Shown: piece by piece, positions 25,199 to 35,253 of the stretch
How the letters are laid out: the number at the start of each line of letters is the position of its first letter
Position numbering within the stretch: the first letter of the stretch is position 1
Assembly: GCF_002005445.1 (NCBI RefSeq)
Contig: NZ_CP014692.1
Span: forward strand, 2,232,001 to 2,296,000
DNA: 64,000 nucleotides
Origin: Acetobacter aceti
GTDB taxonomy: Bacteria; Pseudomonadota; Alphaproteobacteria; Acetobacterales; Acetobacteraceae
Direction of reading: 5' to 3'
Notes under the pieces: model-generated
Databases searched by the model: none
What the model saw: only the letters and a program-made list of their open reading frames with translations
What the model was told of the DNA's origin: nothing
Translations under genes and position numbers: made by a program

Positions 25199-25248
25199 AC
25201 TCCCGTTCCGGACTGCTACAAGCCCCTTCGGTAGGGAGTAAGCAAGCC

Positions 25249-26667
25249 ATGTCTCTGTCTGTCGAAGCCATCATTGAGCGGGTCGGCGGTCCTGAAAAGA
25301 TTGCGGCGCTGACCGGTGTCGGCACCGAAGCCGTACGCAAATGGCGTCAGGCACGGACCATTCCGCCAAAACACTGGCCTGTCGTAGCCCGGGCCGCAGG
25401 CATTTCACTTGATGAACTTCAGCCTGAAGCCTCTTCCTCCTCACCCCTCCCAGAGTCCCCTAACCGGAAACCGATCATGTCCGAACAGCGCGCAAGCACA
25501 GCCACTGACGTTCCGGAGGGAGCGACAGCCGCTCTCGTTCTTGCAGATGGCACTGTGTTCTGGGGGATTGGCTTTGGTGCCGCTCCTGCCGACGAGGCAA
25601 TTGGTGAAATCTGCTTCTCCACCAGCATGACCGGCTATCAGGAAACCCTGACCGACCCGTCTTTTGCCGGACAGGTCATCACCTTTACCTTCCCGCACAT
25701 CGGCAATGTCGGCACCAACATCGAAGATGACGAGGCGCTTCGCGTCGCCGCCCGCGGTCTTGTCGTAAAGCAGGATCTGACGGAGCCGGCGAACTGGCGC
25801 TCGACGGAAAGCCTCGACGCTTGGCTGAAAGAGCGGAACGTGCCGGGCATCTGCGGCGTGGACACACGCGCGCTGACCCTTCGCATCCGCGACGGTGGCC
25901 CGCAGACAGCCGTTCTCGTCGCCATCAGCAACGGTCAGATCGACCTCGACGCCGCCAGGGAGAAAGCTGTCGCATGGCCGGGTCTGGAGGGCATGGATCT
26001 CGCCAGGACCGTGACATGCGACAAGCCCTACACATGGTCGGAAGGCGTGTGGGACTGGCCGTCCGGCACCAAACCATTGCCCACCAAACGCCGTAAGGTT
26101 GTCGCGGTCGATTATGGCGCGAAACGGAACATTCTCCGCTGCCTGACATCGGCAGGCTGTGATGTGACAGTCGTACCCGCAACAACCTCCGCCGAAGAAA
26201 TTCTGGCGCTCAAGCCGGAAGGTGTATTCCTCTCCAATGGCCCCGGCGACCCGGCAGCAACAGCTCCCTACGCTGTCCCGGCCATTCGCGGCGTTCTGGA
26301 TGCGGGCATCCCCGTGTTCGGCATCTGCCTCGGTCACCAGCTTCTCGCACAGGCGCTCGGCGCGAAGACCTACAAGCTGGCGCAGGGCCATCGCGGCGCG
26401 AACCAGCCCGTGAAGGATATCGAGACCGGCAAGGTCGAAATCACCAGCCAGAATCACGGCTTCGCCGTCGATGAAAAGTCGCTGCCGAACGATGTGAAGG
26501 TCACCCATATCAGCCTGTTCGACAAGTCGAACGAGGGCATCGCCTCCACCACGCTTCCCGCCTTCTCCGTGCAGTATCATCCGGAAGCCAGCCCCGGCCC
26601 GTCCGACAGCTTCTATCTTTTCGAGCGGTTTGTGGCGCTGATCGACTCACACGGAAAGGCCGCCTGA
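25249..26667 (+). CDS. carA: Carbamoyl-phosphate synthase small subunit with N-terminal HTH-like domain
   Basis: The glutaminase subunit that passes ammonia to CarB for carbamoyl phosphate, feeding arginine and pyrimidines. From about residue 77 it is a normal Car[37 protein letters not shown], the nucleophile Cys in GICLGHQLL, and the His/Glu end in [11 protein letters not shown]. The first ~58 residues are a separate YdaS/Cro-like helix-turn-helix ([33 protein letters not shown]), joined by a Ser/Pro linker. An internal ATG at 25477 could start a classic 396-residue CarA. The fused form may be self-regulating. carB follows after one intervening gene. Confidence 0.95.
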   Translation: MSLSVEAIIERVGGPEKIAALTGVGTEAVRKWRQARTIPPKHWPVVARAAGISLDELQPEASSSSPLPESPNRKPIMSEQRASTATDVPEGATAALVLADGTVFWGIGFGAAPADEAIGEICFSTSMTGYQETLTDPSFAGQVITFTFPHIGNVGTNIEDDEALRVAARGLVVKQDLTEPANWRSTESLDAWLKERNVPGICGVDTRALTLRIRDGGPQTAVLVAISNGQIDLDAAREKAVAWPGLEGMDLARTVTCDKPYTWSEGVWDWPSGTKPLPTKRRKVVAVDYGAKRNILRCLTSAGCDVTVVPATTSAEEILALKPEGVFLSNGPGDPAATAPYAVPAIRGVLDAGIPVFGICLGHQLLAQALGAKTYKLAQGHRGANQPVKDIETGKVEITSQNHGFAVDEKSLPNDVKVTHISLFDKSNEGIASTTLPAFSVQYHPEASPGPSDSFYLFERFVALIDSHGKAA

Positions 26668-26677
26668 GCCTTCCCGC

Positions 26678-27883
26678 ATGGATCCCGTCCGTAACCCTTA
26701 TGTCCCCGGCGCAGGGGCTTCTCCACCCGAGCTTGCCGGGCGGGAAGACCTGTTCACACAGGCGGGGATCGTGTTGCAGCGCGCGCTTGGCGGAAAAAGC
26801 GCGCGCAGCTTCATCGCGACCGGCCTGCGGGGTGTGGGCAAGACGGTCGTGCTGGCCCGCGTCGAGCAACTGGCGAAAAGCGCCGGGTATCTGACCTGCT
26901 TTGTCGAAGCCGAGGAAGAAAAGCCTCTCGGCGCGACTCTGGTTCCGCATCTGCGTCGGATGATGCTGGAACTGGATCGTCTGGGCGCGGTGACGGAACA
27001 GGTCAAACGCGGTCTGCGTGTTCTGAAAAGTTTCGCCAGCGGCCTGCGTATCCAGTCCGTGCTCGGGTTCAGCATCGAACTGGACGTGGAACCGGAGCAC
27101 GGCACCGCCGACACTGGCGACCTGACCACCGACCTGCCCGACATGATCTCGGCCCTCGGTCACGCGGCGCAGTCCCGTCATACCGGCGTGGCGCTGTTCA
27201 TCGACGAGATCCAGAATCTCTCCGAGGCCGACCTCTCAGCCGTCATCATGGCGATGCATCGCGTCATGCGCGAAGGTCTGCCCATCGTGCTGGTCGGCGC
27301 GGGTCTGCCGCATCTGGTCTCACTGATCGGTCAGGCCAAATCCTATGCCGAGCGCCTGTTCGAGTTCCCCATCCTCGGCCCGCTTTCTCCCGCCGAGTGC
27401 GAAGACGCCCTCCGCACACCCGCAGCACGGGAAAAAGTGGACTTCACGCCGGAAGCCGTGGCGGAAGTGGTCCGCATCACGCGGGGCTATCCCTATTTCC
27501 TTCAGGAATGGGCCTATCATGCGTGGAACGTGGCGCATGGCGACCGCATTCTCAAAGGCGACATCGATGTGGCGACCGCAGTGTCACTCACCTCGCTGGA
27601 TGGCGGCTTCTTCCGGATGCGCTACGCCCGCCTGACACCCCGCGAACGGGAATACTGTCAGGCCATGGCGGAGCTTGGCGAAGGCTCTCACCGTTCCGGG
27701 GAAATCGCCGAACGCATGGGCTCCCGCACGCAGGCCGTAGCCCCCGTGCGGGCGACGCTGATCCGCAAGGGCATGGTGTACAGCCCGGCCCACGGCGAGA
27801 CGGCGTTCACCGTGCCGCTCTTTGAAAACTATCTTCACCGTATTCGGACCATGGGCACCGACCCGTCCGACTCAGACGACTGA
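26678..27883 (+). CDS. AAA+ ATPase with C-terminal winged helix, between carA and carB
   Basis: A 401-residue cytoplasmic ATPase. Walker A GLRGVGKT is near residue 51, Walker B ALFIDEIQNL near residue 170, and GAGLPHL forms a sensor-1-like strand. LFEFPILGPLSPAECEDAL and GYPYFLQEWAYHAW follow as in MSP/ORC-like ATPases. A winged-helix domain (REREYCQAMAELGEG onward) occupies about residues 310-385. It starts 10 bases after carA and ends 15 bases before carB, so it is part of that operon. No known carbamoyl-phosphate synthase function requires it. Its role is unknown. Confidence 0.8.
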   Translation: MDPVRNPYVPGAGASPPELAGREDLFTQAGIVLQRALGGKSARSFIATGLRGVGKTVVLARVEQLAKSAGYLTCFVEAEEEKPLGATLVPHLRRMMLELDRLGAVTEQVKRGLRVLKSFASGLRIQSVLGFSIELDVEPEHGTADTGDLTTDLPDMISALGHAAQSRHTGVALFIDEIQNLSEADLSAVIMAMHRVMREGLPIVLVGAGLPHLVSLIGQAKSYAERLFEFPILGPLSPAECEDALRTPAAREKVDFTPEAVAEVVRITRGYPYFLQEWAYHAWNVAHGDRILKGDIDVATAVSLTSLDGGFFRMRYARLTPREREYCQAMAELGEGSHRSGEIAERMGSRTQAVAPVRATLIRKGMVYSPAHGETAFTVPLFENYLHRIRTMGTDPSDSDD

Positions 27884-27898
27884 CCAAAAGGACTGATC

Positions 27899-30800
27899 AT
27901 GCCCAAACGGACAGATATCCGCTCTATCCTGATCATCGGCGCCGGTCCGATTGTTATCGGTCAGGCCTGTGAGTTCGACTATTCCGGCGCGCAGGCGTGC
28001 AAGGCGCTGCGTGAGGAAGGCTACCGTGTCATCCTGCTGAATTCGAATCCGGCCACGATCATGACCGATCCGGGTCTGGCTGATGCGACCTATATCGAGC
28101 CGATCACGCCGGAGTTCGTGGAGCGCATCATCCTCAAGGAAAAGCCGGACGCGATCCTGCCGACCATGGGTGGCCAGACCGCGCTGAACGCCGCCATGGC
28201 GCTGGACGCGTCCGGCTTCCTCGTGAAGCACAATGTCGAACTGATCGGCGCAAAGGCGGATGTGATCGACCGCGCCGAGGACCGTCAGAAGTTCCGCGAG
28301 GCGATGGACGCCATCGGCATCGAGAGCCCCAAGAGCTTCATCGCGCACACGCTGGAAGAGGCCCGTGAAGCCCTGAAGAATGTGGGGCTCCCGGCCATCA
28401 TCCGTCCCTCCTTCACCATGGGCGGCGCAGGCGGCGGCATCGCCTACAACAAGGAAGAGTTCGACCAGATCGTTGCCGGCGGCCTCGACGCCTCGCCGAC
28501 GACGGAAGTGCTGGTTGAAGAGTCCGTGCTGGGCTGGAAAGAATTCGAGATGGAAGTGGTCCGCGACAAGGCGGACAACTGCATCATCGTCTGTTCCATC
28601 GAGAACATCGACCCGATGGGCGTGCATACTGGTGACTCGATCACAGTCGCCCCTGCTCTGACGCTGACCGACAAGGAATATCAGCGGATGCGCGACGCCT
28701 CGATCGCCTGTCTTCGGGCGATCGGCGTGGAGACGGGTGGTTCGAACGTGCAGTTCGGCGTGAACCCGGCAGATGGCCGCATGGTGGTCATCGAGATGAA
28801 CCCGCGTGTGTCGCGCTCCTCGGCGCTGGCCTCCAAGGCGACCGGCTTTCCGATCGCCAAGATCGCCGCGAAGCTGGCCGTGGGCTACACGCTGGACGAA
28901 CTGACCAACGACATCACCGGCTCGACCCCGGCTTCCTTCGAGCCGACCATCGACTATGTCGTCGTGAAGATCCCCCGCTTCACGTTCGAGAAATTCCCCG
29001 GCACCCCCGCCCTGCTCTCTACTTCCATGAAGTCGGTTGGCGAGGCGATGGCCATTGGTCGCTCCTTCCCCGAGGCGCTCCAGAAGGGTTTGCGCTCCAT
29101 GGAGACCGGTCTTGTCGGTCTGGACCCGGTCGAAGCTCCCGGCGACGGTGGCGTGGACGCCTTCCGCGCCGAACTGTCGCAGCCGCGTCCAGAGCGTATC
29201 CTGATGGCCGCACAGGCGCTCCGTGCCGGTCTGTCTGTTGAGGAGATCGCCGCCGCCTGCAAGTTCGAGCCGTGGTTCCTGCGTGAGCTGGAAAAAATCG
29301 TTCAGGCGGAAAAGGAAGTGCTCGACAAAGGACTGCCGGAAGACGCCCAGAGCCTGCGCCGCCTGAAAGCTATGGGTTTCTCGGACGTGCAGCTTGCCCG
29401 TCTGTCCGGCACGCAGGCCAGCGAAGTGGCCGCCCTGCGTGAGAAGGCTGGCGTAAAACCGGTCTACAAGCGGATCGACACCTGTGCCGGCGAGTTCGCC
29501 TCCGCCACACCGTATATGTATTCCACCTACGAGAACCGCTTTGGCCAGCCGGTCTGCGAGTCCGATCCGACATCGCGGAAAAAGGTCGTCATTCTCGGCG
29601 GCGGTCCGAATCGCATCGGTCAGGGCATCGAGTTCGATTATTGCTGCGTCCATGCCGCCTACGCCCTGCGTGAGGCCGGTGTTGAGACCATCATGGTCAA
29701 CTGCAACCCGGAAACGGTTTCCACCGACTATGACACATCCGATCGTCTGTATTTCGAGCCTCTGACGAGCGAGGATGTCATCGCGCTGATCCGGCTTGAG
29801 CAGGAAAAAGGCGAGGTTCTGGGCTGCATCGTGCAGTATGGCGGCCAGACGCCGCTGAAGCTGTCCCGCGCTCTGGAAGAAGCAGGCATCCCGCTGCTCG
29901 GCACGCCTGCCGACGCGATCGACCGTGCCGAGGACCGCGAGCGCTTTCAGACGCTGCTCCGCAAGCTAGGCCTGCGTCAGCCCGCCAACGGCATCGCCCG
30001 CTCCCCCGCCGAAGCCGAGGATATCGCCGAGCAGATCGGTTATCCGGTGGTTGTGCGTCCGTCCTACGTTCTGGGTGGTCGTGCGATGGAAATCGTGCAT
30101 GACCGCGCCAGCCTCCAGCGTTACATGAAAGTCGCGTTGCAGCTTGCCGGTGCGGAAGTGGCGAACGGCCCGGTTCTGATCGATCATTATCTGAACGACG
30201 CCATCGAAGCCGACGTGGACTGCATTGCTGACGGCAACGAGGTCTATGTCGCTGGTGTCATGGAGCACATCGAGGAAGCCGGCATCCATTCGGGTGACAG
30301 CGCCTGCGCCCTGCCGCCTTACACGCTTTCTCCGGCCATCGTGACGGAACTGAAAGCACAGACGGAAGCCATGGCGCGCGAACTTGGCATCGTCGGCCTG
30401 ATGAACGTGCAGTATGCGATCAAGGGTCAGGACATTTTCGTTCTGGAAGTGAATCCCCGCGCCTCCCGCACCGTGCCTTTCGTGGCGAAAGCGACTGGCG
30501 TTCCGGTGGCGAAGATCGGCGCCCGCGTGATGGCGGGCGCCAAGCTGTCCGAATTTACGCTGGATGATCGCGCCGTCGTCCCGCATGTCGCCGTGAAAGA
30601 GGCCGTCTTTCCGTTCCACCGCTTCCAGGACGTGGACACGATCCTCGGGCCGGAAATGCGCTCCACCGGCGAAGTCATGGGTCTCGACACATCATTTGAG
30701 CGGGCTTTCGCGAAATCCCAGCTTGCCGCGGGTGTGAAGCTGCCGATGTCCGGCGCGGTGTTCCTGTCGGTGCGTGACGGAGACAAGGCCCATCTGCCCC

Positions 30801-31153
30801 GTCTGGGACGGATGCTGGCCGATATGGGTTTCACCATTCTGGCGACGCGCGGAACGGCGAAGTGCCTGAGCGATGCGGGAATTGAAGTGAAAATAGTGAA
30901 CAAGGTGCTGGAAGGTCGTCCGCATTGCGTGGACGCCATCCGCTCCGGTGAAGTCCAGATGGTCATCAACACGGTGCAGGGCGGCCAGTCCGTGAAGGAC
31001 AGCTATGACATCCGTCGTTCAGCCCTGACAATGGGTGTGCCGAACTTCACGACAATGGCTGGAGCACGTGCTGCAATCCATGCGATTGCAGCGATGCGTG
31101 AAGGTCCGCTTGAAGTTGCGCCGCTTCAGTCCTATTTTAACGGATCGTTCTGA
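27899..31153 (+). CDS. carB: Carbamoyl-phosphate synthase large subunit
   Basis: The synthetase subunit of 1084 residues, with the two homologous ATP-grasp halves of the family. The first half opens [20 protein letters not shown] and the second [20 protein letters not shown] near residue 565. Carboxyphosphate-domain motifs [16 protein letters not shown] and [17 protein letters not shown] and the second-half [13 protein letters not shown] are intact. The C-terminal MGS-like allosteric domain starts near residue 945 ([13 protein letters not shown]). A ribosome-binding site AAGGA precedes the ATG. It completes carbamoyl phosphate synthesis with CarA. Confidence 0.98.
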   Translation: MPKRTDIRSILIIGAGPIVIGQACEFDYSGAQACKALREEGYRVILLNSNPATIMTDPGLADATYIEPITPEFVERIILKEKPDAILPTMGGQTALNAAMALDASGFLVKHNVELIGAKADVIDRAEDRQKFREAMDAIGIESPKSFIAHTLEEAREALKNVGLPAIIRPSFTMGGAGGGIAYNKEEFDQIVAGGLDASPTTEVLVEESVLGWKEFEMEVVRDKADNCIIVCSIENIDPMGVHTGDSITVAPALTLTDKEYQRMRDASIACLRAIGVETGGSNVQFGVNPADGRMVVIEMNPRVSRSSALASKATGFPIAKIAAKLAVGYTLDELTNDITGSTPASFEPTIDYVVVKIPRFTFEKFPGTPALLSTSMKSVGEAMAIGRSFPEALQKGLRSMETGLVGLDPVEAPGDGGVDAFRAELSQPRPERILMAAQALRAGLSVEEIAAACKFEPWFLRELEKIVQAEKEVLDKGLPEDAQSLRRLKAMGFSDVQLARLSGTQASEVAALREKAGVKPVYKRIDTCAGEFASATPYMYSTYENRFGQPVCESDPTSRKKVVILGGGPNRIGQGIEFDYCCVHAAYALREAGVETIMVNCNPETVSTDYDTSDRLYFEPLTSEDVIALIRLEQEKGEVLGCIVQYGGQTPLKLSRALEEAGIPLLGTPADAIDRAEDRERFQTLLRKLGLRQPANGIARSPAEAEDIAEQIGYPVVVRPSYVLGGRAMEIVHDRASLQRYMKVALQLAGAEVANGPVLIDHYLNDAIEADVDCIADGNEVYVAGVMEHIEEAGIHSGDSACALPPYTLSPAIVTELKAQTEAMARELGIVGLMNVQYAIKGQDIFVLEVNPRASRTVPFVAKATGVPVAKIGARVMAGAKLSEFTLDDRAVVPHVAVKEAVFPFHRFQDVDTILGPEMRSTGEVMGLDTSFERAFAKSQLAAGVKLPMSGAVFLSVRDGDKAHLPRLGRMLADMGFTILATRGTAKCLSDAGIEVKIVNKVLEGRPHCVDAIRSGEVQMVINTVQGGQSVKDSYDIRRSALTMGVPNFTTMAGARAAIHAIAAMREGPLEVAPLQSYFNGSF

Positions 31154-31161
31154 GTAGGAAT

Positions 31162-31182
31162 GGGCATTCCTGTTGAATGCTC
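31162..31182 (+). terminator. Weak hairpin downstream of carB
   Basis: GGGCATTC at 31162-31169 can pair with GAATGCTC at 31175-31182 (eight pairs, one G-U) just past the carB stop. Pyrimidine-rich sequence follows, but no true T run. It could partially separate carB transcription from greA. Confidence 0.3.
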
Positions 31183-31343
31183 CTTCATCCTCTTCCGGTA
31201 TTTTTACCGCTCTGAACCGGTCTGATGGGGGGTTTATACTTTTCAGCAGATCGTGAGGGAATTTCCCTCTTCACCGGGGGCTGGACTGGCGTGGATGCTG
31301 GTCTGGTCCTCTTTTTGTGTTCCGCTTTCCGAGGATTGGCGCC

Positions 31344-31817
31344 TTGCAGAAAACCCCGATGACCGCTTCCGGCCTGCAGCGACTTGAGGACGAACTCCGT
31401 CATCTCAAGTCTTCGGAGCGTCCGGCCGTTATTCGTGCGATTGCAGAAGCCCGTGAACATGGCGACCTTTCGGAAAACGCGGAGTATCACGCGGCCCGTG
31501 AACGTCAGTCGTTCATTGAAGGGCGTGTGCTGGAGCTTGAGGAAATCGTCTCGACCGCCGAGGTCATCGACCCTTCCAAGTTCTCTGGCGATCAGGTCAA
31601 ATTCGGTGCGCACGTTACTCTGATCGACGAAGAGACCGAGAAGGAAGTGCGCTACCAGATCGTCGGCGTCTATGAAGCCGACATCAAGCAGGGCCTCCTG
31701 TCGATCTCTTCTCCACTGGCCAAGTCACTCATCGGCAAATCGCTGGGCGATACGGTGTCCGTGCCAGCCCCCGGTGGTGACCGGAGCTACGAAATCACTT
31801 CCGTCGTCTACGCCTGA
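31344..31817 (+). CDS. greA: Transcription elongation factor GreA
   Basis: Rescues backtracked RNA polymerase by stimulating transcript cleavage. A TTG start at 31344 with a CGAGGA site nine bases upstream gives [10 protein letters not shown] and 157 residues, exactly the family length and N-terminus. A GTG 27 bases upstream lacks a ribosome-binding site. The N-terminal coiled coil carries the conserved [18 protein letters not shown], whose acidic tip residues reach the active site. The C-terminal FKBP-like domain contains [15 protein letters not shown]. Confidence 0.96.
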   Translation: MQKTPMTASGLQRLEDELRHLKSSERPAVIRAIAEAREHGDLSENAEYHAARERQSFIEGRVLELEEIVSTAEVIDPSKFSGDQVKFGAHVTLIDEETEKEVRYQIVGVYEADIKQGLLSISSPLAKSLIGKSLGDTVSVPAPGGDRSYEITSVVYA

Positions 31818-31831
31818 AGAAAGCTGCCCGC

Positions 31832-33028
31832 GTGATCACGTTCGAGGATATCACGGCCGCCGCCAGGCGGATCGAAGGGCGCGTGCTACGCACGCCAACC
31901 CTGCCGTCTCACTCACTCTCCAAGTCGGTCGGAGCGGAGATCACGCTGAAGCTTGAAAACCTTCAGGCCGTGGGCTCGTTCAAGGAACGCGGTGCAGCAA
32001 ACAAGCTGGCGCTGCTGACGCCGGAAGAGCGGGCACGCGGCGTGATCGCGGTCTCGGCAGGCAATCACGCTCAGGGCGTGGCGCGTCACGCGAGCCTGCT
32101 GGGCATTGACGCCGTGATTGTCATGCCGCGTTTCACCCCGGCGTCCAAGGTGACGCGGACAGAAGGGTGGGGCGCGCAGGTTGTGCTTGAAGGTAACAAC
32201 TTCGCCGAAGCCTCCCTGTTCGCGAAAGATCTTCAGGAGCGCGAAGGGCGGGTTTTCATCCATCCTTACGATGATGATGCGGTAATGGCTGGTCAGGGCA
32301 CCTGCGCCCTTGAACTGTTTGAAGACGCCGGGCCGCTCGATGCGCTGGTTGTGCCGATTGGCGGTGGCGGCCTTCTGGCGGGCATGGCCGTTGCGGCAAA
32401 AGCCATGCGCCCCGGGATCGAGCTGATCGGCGTGCAGGTGGAGAGCTACTCCTCCCTGTCCGCTTTTCCCGGAGCGGAGGTGACACCGTGTGGTGGCGCG
32501 ACAATCGCCGAGGGCATCGCGGTGATGAAGATCGGCCGCCGGACACGTGAAGTGATCCAGCAGCTTGTCTCACAGGTTGTCGTGGTGTCCGAGCGCGATG
32601 TGGAAAACGCGATTACGCTGATGGCCGAGGGCGCCAAGCAGGTAACCGAAGGCGCTGGGGCAACCGGTCTGGCCGCCGTGATGAGCCATCCTTCCCTGTT
32701 CGCAGGGAAGCGCCTCGCCCTCCCCGTGAGCGGCGGAAATATCGACACACGCATTCTGGCCAACACCCTGCTGCGAGCCATGCTTCGCGACGGACGCCTG
32801 CTGCGACTGATCATGGAAATCCCGGATCGTCCCGGTGTTCTGGCCGATATTTCAAAGACGATCGGTGAGGCTGGCGGCAACATCATCGAAGTGTCGCATC
32901 AGCGACTGTTCGCAGCTCCATCCGTGCAGGCAGCCGAACTTGAGGTGATGATCGAGGCGCGTGATCCACAGCACGCCGAACAGATCACCGAGGCGCTACG
33001 GGAGCATTACGTGGTGAGACGGATGTGA
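31832..33028 (+). CDS. ilvA: Threonine ammonia-lyase with C-terminal ACT domain
   Basis: Deaminates L-threonine to 2-oxobutanoate for isoleucine synthesis. The 398-residue protein has the PLP lysine in SFKERGAANKL (about residue 51), the SAGNHAQGVA phosphate-side loop, and the glycine-rich PIGGGGLLAG. A single ACT domain at the C-terminus (RLIMEIPDRPGVLADIS, about residue 325 onward) is the shorter form common in alphaproteobacteria. It begins with GTG 14 bases after greA. It may also act on serine. Confidence 0.93.
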   Translation: MITFEDITAAARRIEGRVLRTPTLPSHSLSKSVGAEITLKLENLQAVGSFKERGAANKLALLTPEERARGVIAVSAGNHAQGVARHASLLGIDAVIVMPRFTPASKVTRTEGWGAQVVLEGNNFAEASLFAKDLQEREGRVFIHPYDDDAVMAGQGTCALELFEDAGPLDALVVPIGGGGLLAGMAVAAKAMRPGIELIGVQVESYSSLSAFPGAEVTPCGGATIAEGIAVMKIGRRTREVIQQLVSQVVVVSERDVENAITLMAEGAKQVTEGAGATGLAAVMSHPSLFAGKRLALPVSGGNIDTRILANTLLRAMLRDGRLLRLIMEIPDRPGVLADISKTIGEAGGNIIEVSHQRLFAAPSVQAAELEVMIEARDPQHAEQITEALREHYVVRRM

Positions 33029-33107
33029 GAGCGAGCAGCAGCAAGCAGTCGCCCCCCTTTTCGCTTTCCTCTCATTCGACGCATCGAAATGAAGAAGAGA
33101 GTTCCGT

Positions 33108-33941
33108 TTAACGTGCCACCTTGCGATAGACACCTATAAAACTGACATTCAGGCCGCCGCAGATATCAACTGGAGTGGAGACGAGGAGGTAAGGCCCCAG
33201 CAACCGGAAAGCTCCGCTGCATTCTGTGTGATCAGTCAACGGAGAAACATCACTCAGACTTGGCGGAAAGACCCGCGACCAGTCGGTATCCAGTCCCTTC
33301 TGATCCGAAACTGTGGGTGACGTGCGTTCGGGGAAAGAATCCCACTTCCTGGCTTCAGTCAGAAAACCGCCCCAAGTTTCCACCGGCTTCACATACGCAG
33401 CGAAACTCCCTGTGTGCACACCCCCATTCTTCACGCGCTCAGGATCTCCAGCTCCCCATGTGGCATCGCCCTGAAAAGCCAGCACAGATGGCACTCTGGT
33501 CCTGTCAATGCGGATCACCTGCTCATCGGTATCTTTCCACTTTCCTACCCAGTCTTGCGTGACAGGCTCGGACATCGGAATATCTTCCAGCAGTCGCGTC
33601 TCGACCGCACCATCGGTCGGGTCGCCGTTTTTCCCGACAAAATCAATCACAGTAAATGCGCCCATCCTGTAGGCGGCAACCGCGATATCACCGGGAACGA
33701 GATAGGCTTTCTTCCTGCACGCAGGTTTCAGAGCCGGACAGCCGGACCTATAACCATTTTCGTAAAAACGGGCTTTCTCACTTGGCTTTACCCTTACGAG
33801 CCAAGCGTTTTTCATCGCTGTCCGCACATCGTACTGGGAGCCTGCCGAACCCGGCGGGTTATTCGAGAGGACACCGGCTCGCGCTGACGTGGAAAAAAGG
33901 GCCAGAAACGACAGTAAAAACAAGAGAGTTTTACCGCCCAT
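33108..33941 (-). CDS. Secreted hypothetical protein
   Basis: No family was recognised. From ATG 33941, preceded by GGGGG, the 277-residue product begins MGGKTLLFLLSFLALFSTSARA, a good Sec signal peptide cleaved after ARA. The mature part has six cysteines, a compact SH3-like stretch around YLVPGDIAVAAYR, and the Trp-rich QDWVGKWKD. No membrane anchor or catalytic motif is evident. It stands alone, convergent with ilvA and just downstream of the rsfS operon. A periplasmic or outer-surface role is the only supported inference. Confidence 0.7.
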   Translation of the reverse strand: MGGKTLLFLLSFLALFSTSARAGVLSNNPPGSAGSQYDVRTAMKNAWLVRVKPSEKARFYENGYRSGCPALKPACRKKAYLVPGDIAVAAYRMGAFTVIDFVGKNGDPTDGAVETRLLEDIPMSEPVTQDWVGKWKDTDEQVIRIDRTRVPSVLAFQGDATWGAGDPERVKNGGVHTGSFAAYVKPVETWGGFLTEARKWDSFPERTSPTVSDQKGLDTDWSRVFPPSLSDVSPLTDHTECSGAFRLLGPYLLVSTPVDICGGLNVSFIGVYRKVAR

Positions 33942-34010
33942 ACCCCCACATTCCCACATCAAGCTTTCTAAAATATTTTGATTAACCGGATTACCACTTC
34001 TGACATACCT

Positions 34011-34589
34011 TCAGAGAGAGGTAATCTCTTCCCCATCGGCTCCATCGAAATCAGTGCCCCACATCTGCTCCAGACCATAAAGCGCACGCGCTTCAGCCTT
34101 GAACAGATGGATCACAATATCCCCCGCATCGATCAGCACCCAGTCGGAACCATTGGCGCCTTCAACGAGAATGCGCTTCAGACCGACATCTTTCAGCTTG
34201 CGCTCGATATGCTGGGCCATTGCGGCAATCTGGCGGTCGGCCACACCCGTCGCGATAACCATACGGTCTGCAAAGGACGCACGACCCGTCAGGTTAATGA
34301 CGACAATGTCCTCACCCTTATCATCGTCGATGCTTGCGGTGATGATCGAGAGATACTTCTCCAACTCATCCGCAGGCGCATGAGGACGCTTCTTGCCTTC
34401 TTTAACAGGCCCTGCGGCGGCGGCTTTCTTGCGTGGCGTCCCCGGCACTTTTGCCACAGCGGCAAGGCCCGGATCGACCGCCTTGGGCGTTCTGGATTTT
34501 GCCGGCGCCTTCGACGCTCCAGCTTTCGCGGCGACCGGGCGACGATCCGTCGTGTCCGTATCGGTGGGGGGCTTTCTGGCTATGACCAT
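34011..34589 (-). CDS. rsfS: Ribosome silencing factor RsfS with basic N-terminal extension
   Basis: Binds ribosomal protein L14 and blocks subunit joining in starvation. The conserved core occupies about residues 75-190: IVVINLTGRASFADRMVIATG, RQIAAMAQHIERKLK and SDWVLIDAGDIVIHLF. The first ~72 residues are a Lys/Ala/Pro-rich disordered extension not found in the ~105-residue E. coli protein. It overlaps the end of nadD by 10 bases, the usual nadD-rsfS pairing in bacteria. Confidence 0.94.
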   Translation of the reverse strand: MVIARKPPTDTDTTDRRPVAAKAGASKAPAKSRTPKAVDPGLAAVAKVPGTPRKKAAAAGPVKEGKKRPHAPADELEKYLSIITASIDDDKGEDIVVINLTGRASFADRMVIATGVADRQIAAMAQHIERKLKDVGLKRILVEGANGSDWVLIDAGDIVIHLFKAEARALYGLEQMWGTDFDGADGEEITSL

Positions 34590-35245
34590 GTCTCCTGCCG
34601 GGTGGCTGCCCGATCTGTCCGGAATAAGGATTCTGTGTGTCCCGCGCGTCGCAGGGCTGTTGCCGATATACCGTTTTGCGGGCCAGGAAGAAAAGCCCAG
34701 ACTGGTGGCCTTTTGTCAGGAAGATGTCGAATTTTCTCCACGGGGAGGCGACAGCGGCTCAGACGTCCTGCAATCTTGCCATGCAACGCCGCCGCATTGC
34801 TGCCGGGACGAGGCATAACAGCAAGGGGAACCTGCCTGAGAAACGCCTGCCAGCGATACCAGCGGGGCAGTTCGGCAAAAACATCAGTCCCCATCAGCCA
34901 GACGAAGCGGGCACGAGGGAAACGGAGTCTGAGCGCGCGAATTGTATCAAAGGCATATCGGGTGCCGAGAGAGGCTTCAATATCCGTGGGGATGAGACGA
35001 CGGTCAGTCGCCAGCCGTTCAACGGTAGCAAGACGGGCGTCGAGCGCCGCCATCCCCTTGCGCGGCTTGAGCGGATTGCCGGGCGAGACCATCAGCCAGA
35101 CCTGATCGAGACCAAGCATGTGCAAGGCACGCAGGGCAATCTGAATATGCCCTTCATGCGCCGGATTGAACGATCCTCCGAGAAGACCGATCCGCAAAGC
35201 GCGACGGTCTCCCCGGAGCGGGATCGTGTCGTGGTGAGAGGCCAC
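34580..35245 (-). CDS. nadD: Nicotinate-nucleotide adenylyltransferase
   Basis: Adenylylates nicotinate mononucleotide to deamido-NAD. A GTG start at 35245, eight bases after the proA stop, gives 221 residues, the normal NadD length; longer frames would run far into proA. The nucleotidyltransferase signatures are GLLGGSFNPAHEGHIQIA near residue 19 and the C-terminal ISATALRR. WLMGTDVFAELPRWYRW is the typical central motif. It lies between proA and rsfS in one minus-strand operon. Confidence 0.93.
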   Translation of the reverse strand: MASHHDTIPLRGDRRALRIGLLGGSFNPAHEGHIQIALRALHMLGLDQVWLMVSPGNPLKPRKGMAALDARLATVERLATDRRLIPTDIEASLGTRYAFDTIRALRLRFPRARFVWLMGTDVFAELPRWYRWQAFLRQVPLAVMPRPGSNAAALHGKIAGRLSRCRLPVEKIRHLPDKRPPVWAFLPGPQNGISATALRRAGHTESLFRTDRAATRQETWS

Positions 35246-35253
35246 GATACCGC

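Larger units (their letters stand above)
24792..25248. other. Divergent control region between guanidino operon and carA
   Basis: About 460 bases with no credible gene. The left part is A/T-rich and holds a palindromic operator candidate for the leftward operon. The right part holds several hairpins in the probable carA leader. Both are listed separately. No guanidine riboswitch motif was recognised on the minus strand. Confidence 0.6.

Noticed and set aside
24792..25248. Guanidine (ykkC-type) riboswitch upstream of the guanidino operon
   Set aside because: The conserved core segments of the guanidine-I motif were not found here or upstream of ureohydrolase A. A covariance-model search would settle it.
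27872..29653. A 593-codon minus-strand open frame opposite carB
   Set aside because: It is antisense to the strongly conserved CarB and its product has no recognisable motif; high-GC codon bias produces such shadows.
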